DNA of 8,334 bases from Candidatus Pelethomonas intestinigallinarum (GCA_018712665.1 DVGP01000126.1:1-8334); one strand, 5' to 3'; positions 1-5,535 are shown, counted from the stretch's first letter. Notes: generated by a model from the letters alone, not told the origin. Numbers and translations: made by a program.

Positions 1-336
1 CAGGAGCTGGAGGAGCGGTTTTCCGGCGCGGAGGAGCTGACCGAGGGGGCGCTGTACCAGCAGGTGGGGCCGCCCCGGGAGACGGCGGAGGCCCTGCTGG
101 AGAGCGTGCCCACCCGGGAGCGGGCCAGGTACCGGGCCCAGCGGGAGCTGTGGACCCGCGTCCTGGTGATCCTTATGGCCGTGGTGACGGCGGCTTCCCT
201 GGTCTACGCCGCCTATACCTGGTCCACCGGCGGCACGGCGATCATCACCACGACCCACTATGAAAACGGTTTTCCCGATGATTTGCCGAGAGGCGGGGTC
301 ACTTATCACTTCGATACGGAGGATGATCAGCAATGA
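1..336 (+). CDS. C-terminal part of a small clostridial membrane protein (HAAS/DUF6120-like), 5' truncated
   Basis: The frame is open from the first base, so the true start lies upstream; 111 residues are visible. The first ~40 residues are acidic and helical with a recurring GxPxExAxxLL-like stretch (VGPPRETAEALLESV), the pattern seen in HAAS/DUF1700- and DUF6120-type regulatory membrane proteins. A basic stretch (RERARYRAQREL) precedes one transmembrane segment at about residues 54-74 (VLVILMAVVTAASLVYAAYTW). A ~37-residue polar tail follows, with its likely side outside the cell by the positive-inside rule. Its stop overlaps the start of the next gene (ATGA), so the two are probably translationally coupled. 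From about base 240 the coding sequence becomes clearly less GC-rich than the first 200 bases. The family assignment is from remembered pattern only; the function is unknown. An internal GTG at 64 is possible but has no reason to be the start. Confidence 0.7.
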   Translation, partial: QELEERFSGAEELTEGALYQQVGPPRETAEALLESVPTRERARYRAQRELWTRVLVILMAVVTAASLVYAAYTWSTGGTAIITTTHYENGFPDDLPRGGVTYHFDTEDDQQ

Positions 337-770
337 GAAAAGCTATCACATGTTGTATCGCTGCGTTTTTGTCCATGACTTTATTGCTTGGCACCGCCTT
401 CGCGTCTGGCGGCGCGGCAGAACGGATTGACTACGCTGATGGCTCCTACGCGATCATTACTACCGTCACCGGGGGGATAACCCGTGGGACAGTGGATGAC
501 CACAAGTCGTATACATATTATGACAGTGACGGGAACAGATGCTTTGCTTATACGCTATTTGCTACTTTTAATTATGACGGAAGGAGCAGCGAGGTAGAAG
601 ATATTGATTATCAGGCAGACGTCTACCAGCGGGGCTGGGATATTTCCTCCCACAGCGAGTGGACCTCCGGCGATACGGCCTATGGCCGGGCCGTTTTCAC
701 GGACCCCGACGGCGGCCGACACTCCGTGAGCCTGTCCCTGACCTGTGACGAGGACGGCAACGTGTCCTGA
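333..770 (+). CDS. Small secreted protein with signal peptide, function unknown
   Basis: The protein has 145 residues. A Sec signal peptide is visible: MRK, a hydrophobic core (residues 4-20), and a likely cleavage after AFA at residue 24. The mature part is polar and beta-rich, with the pattern TYYDSDGN..AYTLFATFNYDGRSS...W.ISSHSEWTSGDTAYGRAVF..SLSLTCDEDGN. This resembles a recurring family of short secreted clostridial proteins of unknown function (YxNxxGxxLWxxxLxGTFxYxG... SxSGNxAxxxxxF... LTCxxxG), recalled rather than searched. The start is supported by GGAGG at 318-322, ten bases upstream, inside the preceding gene, and by the ATGA overlap. It probably acts with the membrane protein encoded just upstream. 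The 5' two thirds of the gene are AT-richer (rows of 40-62% GC) while the last ~110 bases return to ~75% GC. There are no catalytic motifs that I recognise. Confidence 0.8.
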   Translation: MRKAITCCIAAFLSMTLLLGTAFASGGAAERIDYADGSYAIITTVTGGITRGTVDDHKSYTYYDSDGNRCFAYTLFATFNYDGRSSEVEDIDYQADVYQRGWDISSHSEWTSGDTAYGRAVFTDPDGGRHSVSLSLTCDEDGNVS

Positions 771-784
771 ACCGAATGACGAAA

Positions 785-814
785 AGAGCGCCGGGGCGCA
801 AGCCCCGGCGCTCT
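785..814. terminator. Bidirectional intrinsic terminator
   Basis: A perfect 13-bp stem (785-797 with 802-814, AGAGCGCCGGGGC / GCCCCGGCGCTCT) with a GCAA loop lies between two convergent genes. The minus-strand reading is followed by CTTTTC, the plus-strand reading by a weak T-rich stretch (CTCGTTCTATGCTT). It likely ends transcription of both the 333-770 and the 845-1195 genes. Confidence 0.85.
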
Positions 815-844
815 CTCGTTCTATGCTTATGTTTTGCGGATCAC

Positions 845-1195
845 TCACTCGTCCGCCCGGTAAAATCCCCCGGCGGAGCGGCGGTAGACGTGAGGCTCCG
901 GGTCGCCGGAGACCGTCACCAGATAGGTCCAGTCCTCCGGGGAGTGGCTGTACCAGGGCCGCTGGATCGAGACGTCTTGGATCTCGCTGTACAGACCCGG
1001 GTCCGTGTCGTGGAGATGGCTTTTCAGCTTTTCCGAGCAGCTCGTGAGCTCGTAATCCAGGGAGGAAAACCAGAGAGGCGCGATGACAGCCGCCGCCCCG
1101 AGGGCGGCCAGCAGCACCGCCAGAACGCGCCCCCGCTTCGACCGCTCCCGCGCCGCCCGGGTTTTGACATACTGGGACAAGCTGTTGTTTTCCAT
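845..1195 (-). CDS. Small single-pass membrane protein, function unknown
   Basis: The protein has 116 residues: a basic cytoplasmic N-terminus (KTRAARERSKRGR, ~residues 11-23), one transmembrane helix at about residues 24-44 (VLAVLLAALGAAAVIAPLWFSSL), then a ~70-residue extracytoplasmic domain ending VSGDPEPHVYRRSAGGFYRADE. The start is supported by AAAGGAG (complement of 1206-1212) ten bases upstream and by a good promoter at 1229-1257. It stands alone as a monocistronic gene ended by the hairpin at 785-814. Codon use is GC-rich and typical of the window. I do not recognise the family. The extracytoplasmic domain, which carries polar and aromatic residues but no cysteines after the membrane segment except one near residue 53, gives no functional clue. 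Confidence 0.75.
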   Translation of the reverse strand: MENNSLSQYVKTRAARERSKRGRVLAVLLAALGAAAVIAPLWFSSLDYELTSCSEKLKSHLHDTDPGLYSEIQDVSIQRPWYSHSPEDWTYLVTVSGDPEPHVYRRSAGGFYRADE

Positions 1196-1228
1196 GGTAC
1201 CGTGTCTCCTTTCTTAGTGCCTGGAAAT

Positions 1229-1257
1229 ATTGTACCATAGAATCAGGGGTTATACAA
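1229..1257 (-). promoter_or_regulatory. Sigma-70/A-type promoter for the 845-1195 gene
   Basis: Reading the minus strand, -35 TTGTAT (complement of 1252-1257) and -10 TACAAT (complement of 1229-1234) are separated by exactly 17 bases. Transcription would start near 1222, giving a leader of about 27 bases that contains the AAAGGAG ribosome binding site. Confidence 0.75.
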
Positions 1258-1641
1258 CTCTGTTTGTGGGAGGCTTTGTGTCTGTCCTGGGCTTTGGCCC
1301 CTCGCCAAAGAGGCTGACTGGCGGAAGCCTGGCAAAAACGGCCCCGCAGGGGCCGCTCCGAGGCAAACCAGCGGAGCGTTTGCCGAGGAAGAAGGAGGCG
1401 CAGCGCAGCGACCGAAGCCTGCCGCTTGCGGCAGGATGAGGGATGCGAAGCTTGTGCCGACGCGCGCCCCCTTTGTGTCGTCGCGGGGGAGGGATACATA
1501 AGGGAGGGACCCCGTCGAAAGGGTCCCTCCCTTATGCGCCCTTTTGGGTACTTTTCCGGCGAGGGAAAAGTACCCCGGGGCCCGGGGCCTGAGGCCCCGA
1601 AAGAATTGGTGCATGAGGGCGCCCCTCATAGAAACACAGTC
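1258..1641. repeat. Gene-free hairpin cluster, probable dispersed intergenic repeat
   Basis: This is the only gene-free stretch longer than 300 bases. It contains a chain of perfect inverted repeats: 1292-1298/1304-1310 (CTTTGGC), 1339-1345/1349-1355 (CGGCCCC), 1354-1360/1372-1378 (CGCTCCG) in competition with 1362-1368/1378-1384 (GGCAAAC), 1418-1425/1428-1435 (CCTGCCGC), 1497-1512/1521-1536 (16 bp), 1546-1557/1564-1575 (12 bp), 1583-1589/1593-1599 (CGGGGCC) and 1613-1619/1623-1629 (ATGAGGG). Open frames here on both strands have no ribosome binding sites and encode low-complexity R/P/G/A-rich peptides, so I call none of them. From memory, very similar blocks (the AGCCTGCCGCTTGCGGCAGG region, the long GGGTACTTTTCC stem) recur between genes in Oscillospiraceae genomes; this was not searched. 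The 3' part lies directly downstream of the ATPase gene on the minus strand and may serve as its transcript end. Confidence 0.6.
1497..1575. terminator. Tandem long perfect hairpins downstream of the ATPase gene (possible transcript end)
   Basis: There are two adjacent perfect stems: 16 bp (1497-1512 with 1521-1536, CATAAGGGAGGGACCC and its complement, 8-base loop) and 12 bp (1546-1557 with 1564-1575, GGGTACTTTTCC and its complement, 6-base loop). Neither has a proper U-tract on the minus strand, where the ATPase transcript would arrive, so they are not textbook intrinsic terminators. The plus strand has CCCTTTT between them. They may stabilise the 3' end of the transcript or belong to the dispersed repeat. 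Confidence 0.4.
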
Positions 1642-3528
1642 TTACAGCTTCTTGACGAACAGCGCCCGGATGGCGTTGAGGACAGCCAGGACCATGACCC
1701 CCACGTCGGCGAAGATGGCCAGCCACATGTTGGCCGCGCCCAGGGCCACCAGAGCCAGGCAGGCCAGCTTGACGCCGATGGCGAAGACGATGTTCTGGTA
1801 GACGATGCCCAGGCACTTCCGGGAGATCTTGATGGCCTTGACGATCTTCATGGGGTCGTCGTCCATGAGTACCACGTCGGCGGCCTCAATGGCGGCGTCG
1901 GAGCCCATGGCGCCCATGGCGATGCCGATGTCCGCCCGGGAGAGGACCGGGGCGTCGTTGATGCCGTCGCCCACGAAGGCCAGCTTGGCCTTCTCCGGCT
2001 TGTCCTTCAGCAGCTCCTCCACCTTCTCCACCTTGTCCCCGGGAAGCAGCTCGCTGTACACCTGGTCGACGCCCAGCTGGGCCGCCACCTGGTCGCCCAC
2101 CTTCCTGGCGTCGCCGGTGAGCATGACCGTCTTTTGGATGCCCGCCGCCTTCAGCGCCTGGACCGCCTCCCGGGCGTGGGGCTTGACGATGTCGGAGATG
2201 ACGATATGGCCGGCGTATTGGCCGCCCACGGCCATGTGGATGATGGTGCCCACGCTGCGGCAGGGGATATACTGGATCCCCAGCTGGTCCATCAGCTTGT
2301 CGTTGCCGGCGGCCACCTCGATCCCGTCCACCTTGGCGATGACGCCGCCGCCGCTGATCTCCCGGACGTCACTGACCCGGCCGCGGTCGATCTCCTTGCC
2401 GTAGGCCCGCTGGAGGCTCTTGCTGATGGGGTGGGAGGAGGCGCTCTCCGCCAGGGCGGCGTACTCCACCAGCTTCTCGTTCTCCATCTTGCTGTGGTGG
2501 ATGCCGTTGACCTCAAAGACGCCCTGGGTCAGGGTGCCGGTCTTGTCAAAGACCACCACCTTAGTCTGGGACAGGGCCTCCAGGTAGTTGGAGCCCTTGA
2601 CCAGCACCCCGGCGTTGCTGGCCCCGCCGATGCCGGCGAAGAAGCTCAGGGGGATGGAGATGACCAGGGCGCAGGGGCAGCTGGCCACCAGGAAGGTCAG
2701 GGCCCGGTAGATCCAGGTGCCCCAATCGGGAGCCAAGCCCATGGCCAGCATCCGGACCAGGGGCGGCAGGATGGCCAGAGCCAGGGCGGCATAGCACACC
2801 GCGGGGGTGTACACCTTGGCGAAGCGGGAGATGAAAGCCTCGGACCGGGACTTCCGGGAGGAGGCGTTCTCCACCAGGTCCAGGATCTTTGACACGGTGG
2901 ACTCCCCGAATTCCTTGGTGGTCCGAATCTTCAGCAGGCCGGTCATGTTGATGCAGCCGCTGATGATCTCGTCGCCCACCCTGGCCTCCCGGGGCAGGGA
3001 CTCGCCGGTGAGGGCGGCGGTGTTCAGGGTGGACTCGCCCTCCAGGATCACGCCGTCAATGGGGACCTTCTCCCCGGGCTGGACCACGATGACGTCGCCC
3101 ACGGCCACCTCATCCGGGTCCACCTGCTCCAGTTTCCCCTCCCGCTCCACGTTGGCGTAGTCCGGGCGGATGTCCATGAGCTCGCTGATGTTCCGGCGGC
3201 TCTTGCCCACGGCGTAGCTCTGGAACAGCTCGCCGATCTGGTAGAAGAGCATCACGGCGACGGCCTCCGTGTAGTCCCCGCTGCCGGTGTAGAGAGCCAG
3301 GGCGATGGCCCCTACTGTGGCCACGGCCATGAGGAAATTCTCGTCAAAGACCTGCCGGTTCCGGATGCCCTTCCCGGCCTTCACCAGAATGTCGTAGCCG
3401 ACGATCAGGTAGGTCGCCAGATACAGGACCAGCCGGAGCCAGCCCGTCACCGGGACCAGGGCCAGCCCTGCCAGCATCACGGTGGATATCACGATCCGCC
3501 ACAGCATTTTTTTCTGCTTCTTGTTCAT
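1642..3528 (-). CDS. Heavy-metal-translocating P1B-type ATPase (Zn/Cd/Pb-like, CadA/ZntA family) lacking its own HMA domain
   Basis: The protein has 628 residues. It is an ATP-driven metal exporter of the cytoplasmic membrane. Eight membrane helices can be placed: ~11-28, 30-48, 62-80, 84-100, 240-262, 272-300, 577-598 and 600-620. The actuator TGES lies at 174-177, the metal-binding CPC at 284-286 (ASCPCALVISIPL), the phosphorylation motif DKTGT at 328-332, the P1B-specific HP at 366-367, TGD at 471-473 and GDGINDAP at 520-527. Lys587 in helix 7 and Asp608 in helix 8 (ADVG) match the P1B-2 (Zn/Cd/Pb) signature rather than copper pumps, which I would expect to show N/Y and MxxSS motifs. The protein begins at the first helix, without the usual N-terminal CxxC domain; that domain is encoded separately just upstream (3644-3862). 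The start is supported by GGAGG seven bases upstream. A possible second operator lies at 3556-3575. The exact metal is inferred. Confidence 0.95.
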   Translation of the reverse strand: MNKKQKKMLWRIVISTVMLAGLALVPVTGWLRLVLYLATYLIVGYDILVKAGKGIRNRQVFDENFLMAVATVGAIALALYTGSGDYTEAVAVMLFYQIGELFQSYAVGKSRRNISELMDIRPDYANVEREGKLEQVDPDEVAVGDVIVVQPGEKVPIDGVILEGESTLNTAALTGESLPREARVGDEIISGCINMTGLLKIRTTKEFGESTVSKILDLVENASSRKSRSEAFISRFAKVYTPAVCYAALALAILPPLVRMLAMGLAPDWGTWIYRALTFLVASCPCALVISIPLSFFAGIGGASNAGVLVKGSNYLEALSQTKVVVFDKTGTLTQGVFEVNGIHHSKMENEKLVEYAALAESASSHPISKSLQRAYGKEIDRGRVSDVREISGGGVIAKVDGIEVAAGNDKLMDQLGIQYIPCRSVGTIIHMAVGGQYAGHIVISDIVKPHAREAVQALKAAGIQKTVMLTGDARKVGDQVAAQLGVDQVYSELLPGDKVEKVEELLKDKPEKAKLAFVGDGINDAPVLSRADIGIAMGAMGSDAAIEAADVVLMDDDPMKIVKAIKISRKCLGIVYQNIVFAIGVKLACLALVALGAANMWLAIFADVGVMVLAVLNAIRALFVKKL

Positions 3529-3555
3529 GTGGGAGCCTCCAATGGAATCAGTAAC

Positions 3556-3575
3556 GATTGCTTATTTGTTGAATC
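3556..3575 (-). promoter_or_regulatory. Diverged second ArsR-type operator upstream of the ATPase gene
   Basis: This 20-base stretch begins GATT and ends AATC and matches the better operator at 3900-3919 at 15 of 20 positions in the same orientation. Its internal symmetry is poor (only the outer four bases of each arm pair). It lies 28 bases upstream of the ATPase start codon, between the hairpin at 3591-3623 and the ribosome binding site. I see no convincing -35/-10 pair here, so it may be an auxiliary or decayed site. Confidence 0.4.
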
Positions 3576-3590
3576 ATTGTTCCGTGGATA

Positions 3591-3623
3591 CGCCCCGGCC
3601 GCCGCTTGCCCGGGGCCGGGGCG
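3591..3623 (-). other. GC-rich hairpin between the HMA gene and the ATPase gene
   Basis: A perfect 10-bp stem (3591-3600 with 3614-3623, CGCCCCGGCC / GGCCGGGGCG) with a 13-base loop lies 20 bases downstream of the HMA stop codon. On the minus strand it is followed by TATCCACGG, not a U-tract, so full termination is doubtful. It could set the ratio of HMA protein to ATPase message by partial termination or by protecting the upstream segment from 3' decay. Confidence 0.5.
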
Positions 3624-3643
3624 CGTCCGGCGGAGAGACGGCC

Positions 3644-3862
3644 TTACAGGTAGACCTCGCAGTCGTCCTCCACCTTTTTGCAGTTCTTGCGGACCTGCTC
3701 CATGACGGCCTTGGGGTCCTGGCCCTCCTCGAACTCCACGATCATCTTCAGGGCCATGAAGTTCACGGTGGCGGCCTTGACGCCGGCGGTGTTCTTGGCG
3801 GCCTCCTCCATTTTGTTGGCACAGTTGGCGCAGTCCACTTCGATCTTATAGGTCTTCTTCAT
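3644..3862 (-). CDS. Free-standing HMA-domain metal-binding protein (CxxC), partner of the ATPase
   Basis: The protein has 72 residues, the size of one heavy-metal-associated (ferredoxin-like) domain. The metal site is DCANC at residues 10-14 with Cys11 and Cys14; the Asp before the first Cys is what Zn/Cd/Pb-type domains carry (copper domains usually have a GMTC-like MxCxxC). A third Cys near residue 61 and Cys68 lie in the C-terminal part (KNCKKVEDDCEVYL). There is no signal or membrane segment, so it is cytosolic. The start is supported by AAAGGAG eight bases upstream. It is first in a minus-strand operon with the ATPase gene 115 bases downstream. It probably delivers metal to the ATPase or stands in for the missing N-terminal regulatory domain. 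Family and fold are clear; the physical partnership is inferred from adjacency and the ATPase's missing domain. Confidence 0.93.
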   Translation of the reverse strand: MKKTYKIEVDCANCANKMEEAAKNTAGVKAATVNFMALKMIVEFEEGQDPKAVMEQVRKNCKKVEDDCEVYL

Positions 3863-3899
3863 GGGAAAAGCTCCTTTCCATGTGTCATAAAATTTAAAA

Positions 3900-3919
3900 G
3901 ATTAAATACTTGTTTAATC
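3900..3919. promoter_or_regulatory. ArsR/SmtB-type operator in the divergent promoter region
   Basis: A perfect inverted repeat GATTAAA-N6-TTTAATC (3900-3906 / 3913-3919) sits in the AT-rich gap between the divergent arms. It overlaps the -35 of the rightward promoter (3910-3915) and lies from about +6 to +25 of the leftward transcript, so one bound dimer could block both. Size and AT-rich symmetry suit ArsR/SmtB family operators. The adjacent arsR-type gene makes its product the expected ligand. Confidence 0.75.
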
Positions 3920-3938
3920 GTTCTGGTTGTAGTATACT
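3910..3938 (+). promoter_or_regulatory. Promoter for the arsR-araC operon, sharing its -10 with the opposite promoter
   Basis: On the plus strand, -35 TTGTTT (3910-3915) and -10 TATACT (3933-3938) are spaced by exactly 17 bases. The -10 is the other reading of the palindrome AGTATACT (3931-3938) that also gives the leftward -10. The -35 lies inside the operator. The predicted leader is ~113 bases and contains a small hairpin CCGGCC/GGCCGG (4018-4023/4030-4035). Confidence 0.7.
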
Positions 3939-3959
3939 GGCTGTGAAAGCAAATGTCAA
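3931..3959 (-). promoter_or_regulatory. Strong sigma-70/A-type promoter for the HMA-ATPase operon
   Basis: On the minus strand, -35 TTGACA (complement of 3954-3959, consensus) and -10 TATACT (complement of 3931-3936) are spaced by exactly 17 bases. Transcription would start near 3924, upstream of the operator at 3900-3919. Confidence 0.85.
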
Positions 3960-4057
3960 CGCCTGTGGCGGCAACTCTGCCAAAAGGGCGAAAAAGATTT
4001 CCAAACGGGAGAAGGGACCGGCCCGGAGAGGCCGGCGTGAGAAAGGAGCGGTAATCC

Positions 4058-4423
4058 ATGGCTGAAGAGCGTCTGCCCCACCGCCACCAGGGGCAGGAGG
4101 GGGCGGAGCACCTGCGCCGCCACCTGGATCAGATCGAAAATTTCCAGACGGTGGCCGCCGTGTTCAAGCAGCTCTCCGACAGCAGCCGGCTGCGGATCTT
4201 CTGGCTGCTGTGCCACTATGAGGCATGTGTGGTGAATATCTCCGCCCTGGTGGATATGACCAGCCCCGCGGTGTCCCACCATCTGCGGCAGCTCCGCTCC
4301 AGCGGCCTGATCGTCAGCCGCCGGGAGGGGAAGGAGGTCTACTACCGGGCGGCGGACACGGAGCAGAGCCGCCTTCTCCACCGGGTGATCGAGGAGACCA
4401 TGGCCATCTCCTGCCCGGAGTGA
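4058..4423 (+). CDS. ArsR/SmtB-family metal-responsive repressor
   Basis: The protein has 121 residues and is a winged-helix repressor expected to bind the operator at 3900-3919 and leave it on metal binding. The core FKQLSDSSRLRIFWLL (~36-51), recognition helix region MTSPAVSHHLRQLRSSGLI (~67-85) and wing SRREGKEVYYRAAD (~87-100) are textbook. Possible metal ligands are an N-terminal HRH (8-10), Cys52, His53, Cys57 and Cys119. In the CadC-like alpha3 motif ELCVCD the first Cys is kept (Cys57) but the second is Val59. The SmtB/CzrA alpha5 site DxH-x10-HxxE/H reads Asp100, Glu102, Glu113, Ala116, so it is not conserved. The start has AAAGGAG (4042-4048) at good spacing. It is divergent from the HMA-ATPase operon and followed 14 bases later by an araC-type gene. 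The family is certain; the metal is not. Confidence 0.95.
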   Translation: MAEERLPHRHQGQEGAEHLRRHLDQIENFQTVAAVFKQLSDSSRLRIFWLLCHYEACVVNISALVDMTSPAVSHHLRQLRSSGLIVSRREGKEVYYRAADTEQSRLLHRVIEETMAISCPE

Positions 4424-4437
4424 GGGGAGGGGGAGAC

Positions 4438-5472
4438 ATGGAACAGGATCAGATGGAGCGGGTCCGTGAGGAACTGGCGGAGGTGCCGGAGGGCGCCCTG
4501 CGGCAGATTTGTCAAAGCCCGGATGGCGCGGAGACCGTGGACCTCCCCGGCCGCTTCGCGCCGGGGGAGAAGGGGCGTGAGGTGTGCTGGGACCTCTATC
4601 CCGGGATCGCGCTGTGCTTTCTGGACTATCTGGCGGACCACACCGGCTGCCGCCACCAGAGGACGGACGGGGTGCTGGAGATCGACTACTGCCGCCGGGG
4701 CAGGGCCGGGTGGCGGATGCGGGACGGCAGCGCCATCTACCTGGGGGCGGGGGATCTCTGCCTCCACACCCGGGAGCTGTGCGCCGGGTCGGTGATGACC
4801 CTGCCCAACGGGTACTACAGCGGGCTGACGGTGCGCCTGGACCTGGCGGAGCTGGCGGATCATCCGCCGGAGCTGCTGGCGGAGGCCGGCGTATCCGGTG
4901 AGGCCCTCCGCCGCCGGTTCTGCCCGGACGGAGGCTTCACCAGCTTTCCGGGGAACGGGCAGACGGAGGCCGTTTTTTCCGGCTTCTACGCCCCGCTTCC
5001 CTCCGCCATCCGGCCCTACTGGAAGCTGAAGGCCCTGGAGCTGCTGCTGTATCTCCAGGGGCTGGAGCGGCCGCCCCGCCGGGAGACCAGCCCCTGCCAG
5101 GCGGAGCAGATCGAGACTGTCCGGGCGGTCCACGACCTGCTCACCGGGGACCTGGCCCGGCGGGTGACCATCGAGGAGCTGTCCCGGCGGTTCCTGATGA
5201 ACCCCTCCACCCTCAAGAGCGTCTTCAAGGAGGTGTACGGCGACTCCATCGCCGCCCACATTCGGGAGCACCGGATGGAGCGGGCGGCCCTCCTGCTGCG
5301 GGAGACGGAGGACACCGTGGCCCAGGTGGCCCGGGCGGTGGGATATGAGAGCCAGAGCCGGTTCTCCTCGGAGTTCCGCCGGGCCTACCAGCTCCTGCCT
5401 CGGGAGTACCGCCGCCTCCACCGGGAAGACGGACCGAGGGAGGGGGAGAGGCGGCCGGCCCCTGACAGGTAA
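4438..5472 (+). CDS. AraC-family transcriptional regulator co-transcribed with arsR
   Basis: The protein has 344 residues. The N-terminal half is a cupin-like sensing domain: VLEIDYCRRGRAGWRMRDGSAIYLGAGDLCLH at ~79-110 is the usual beta-barrel pattern of AraC regulators. The C-terminal ~236-336 holds two helix-turn-helix units: VTIEELSRRFLMNPSTLKSVFKEVYG and DTVAQVARAVGYESQSRFSSEFRRAYQLLPREYRR. Several cysteines occur in the N-terminal half (25, 50, 60, 71, 85, 108, 115), which may or may not matter. The frame is open upstream to 4225, but the start at 4438 is chosen because a purine-rich GGGGAGGGGGAG directly precedes it and it follows the arsR stop by 14 bases. It likely shares the arsR transcript and ends at the terminator at 5480-5512. 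Its target and inducer are unknown; placement suggests a link to metal state or to a partner function elsewhere. Confidence 0.9.
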   Translation: MEQDQMERVREELAEVPEGALRQICQSPDGAETVDLPGRFAPGEKGREVCWDLYPGIALCFLDYLADHTGCRHQRTDGVLEIDYCRRGRAGWRMRDGSAIYLGAGDLCLHTRELCAGSVMTLPNGYYSGLTVRLDLAELADHPPELLAEAGVSGEALRRRFCPDGGFTSFPGNGQTEAVFSGFYAPLPSAIRPYWKLKALELLLYLQGLERPPRRETSPCQAEQIETVRAVHDLLTGDLARRVTIEELSRRFLMNPSTLKSVFKEVYGDSIAAHIREHRMERAALLLRETEDTVAQVARAVGYESQSRFSSEFRRAYQLLPREYRRLHREDGPREGERRPAPDR

Positions 5473-5479
5473 AATGGGC

Positions 5480-5512
5480 GCGCCCGGCTTGGTCCGATGC
5501 CAAGCCGGGCGC
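5480..5512. terminator. Bidirectional intrinsic terminator between converging regulators
   Basis: A perfect 13-bp stem (5480-5492 with 5500-5512, GCGCCCGGCTTGG / CCAAGCCGGGCGC) with loop TCCGATG is followed on the plus strand by ATCGCTTTTT (T5 at 5518-5522) and on the minus strand by GCCCATTTTACC. It starts 8 bases after the araC-type stop and lies 23 bases beyond the stop of the gene on the other strand. Confidence 0.92.
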
Positions 5513-5535
5513 ATCGCTTTTTCACAGCAGGGCGG

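Noticed and set aside
1243..1629. Minus-strand 128-residue open frame right after the ATPase gene
   Set aside because: It starts inside a hairpin with no ribosome binding site, is made of R/P/G/A/S-rich sequence read through several inverted repeats, and has no recognisable domain. It is better explained as a spurious frame in a GC-rich repeat.
1258..1641. CRISPR array
   Set aside because: The inverted repeats differ from one another in sequence and spacing, with no regularly repeated unit or spacers.
1426..2892. Plus-strand 488-residue open frame antisense to the ATPase
   Set aside because: The opposite strand carries an unmistakable P1B ATPase with all catalytic motifs. The antisense frame is a GC-bias shadow rich in H, D, G and V with no start signal.
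4225..4437. Upstream extension of the AraC-type regulator
   Set aside because: It overlaps the ArsR gene in another frame and translates to Pro/Gly-rich sequence; the start at 4438 has a purine-rich ribosome binding site and follows the arsR stop.
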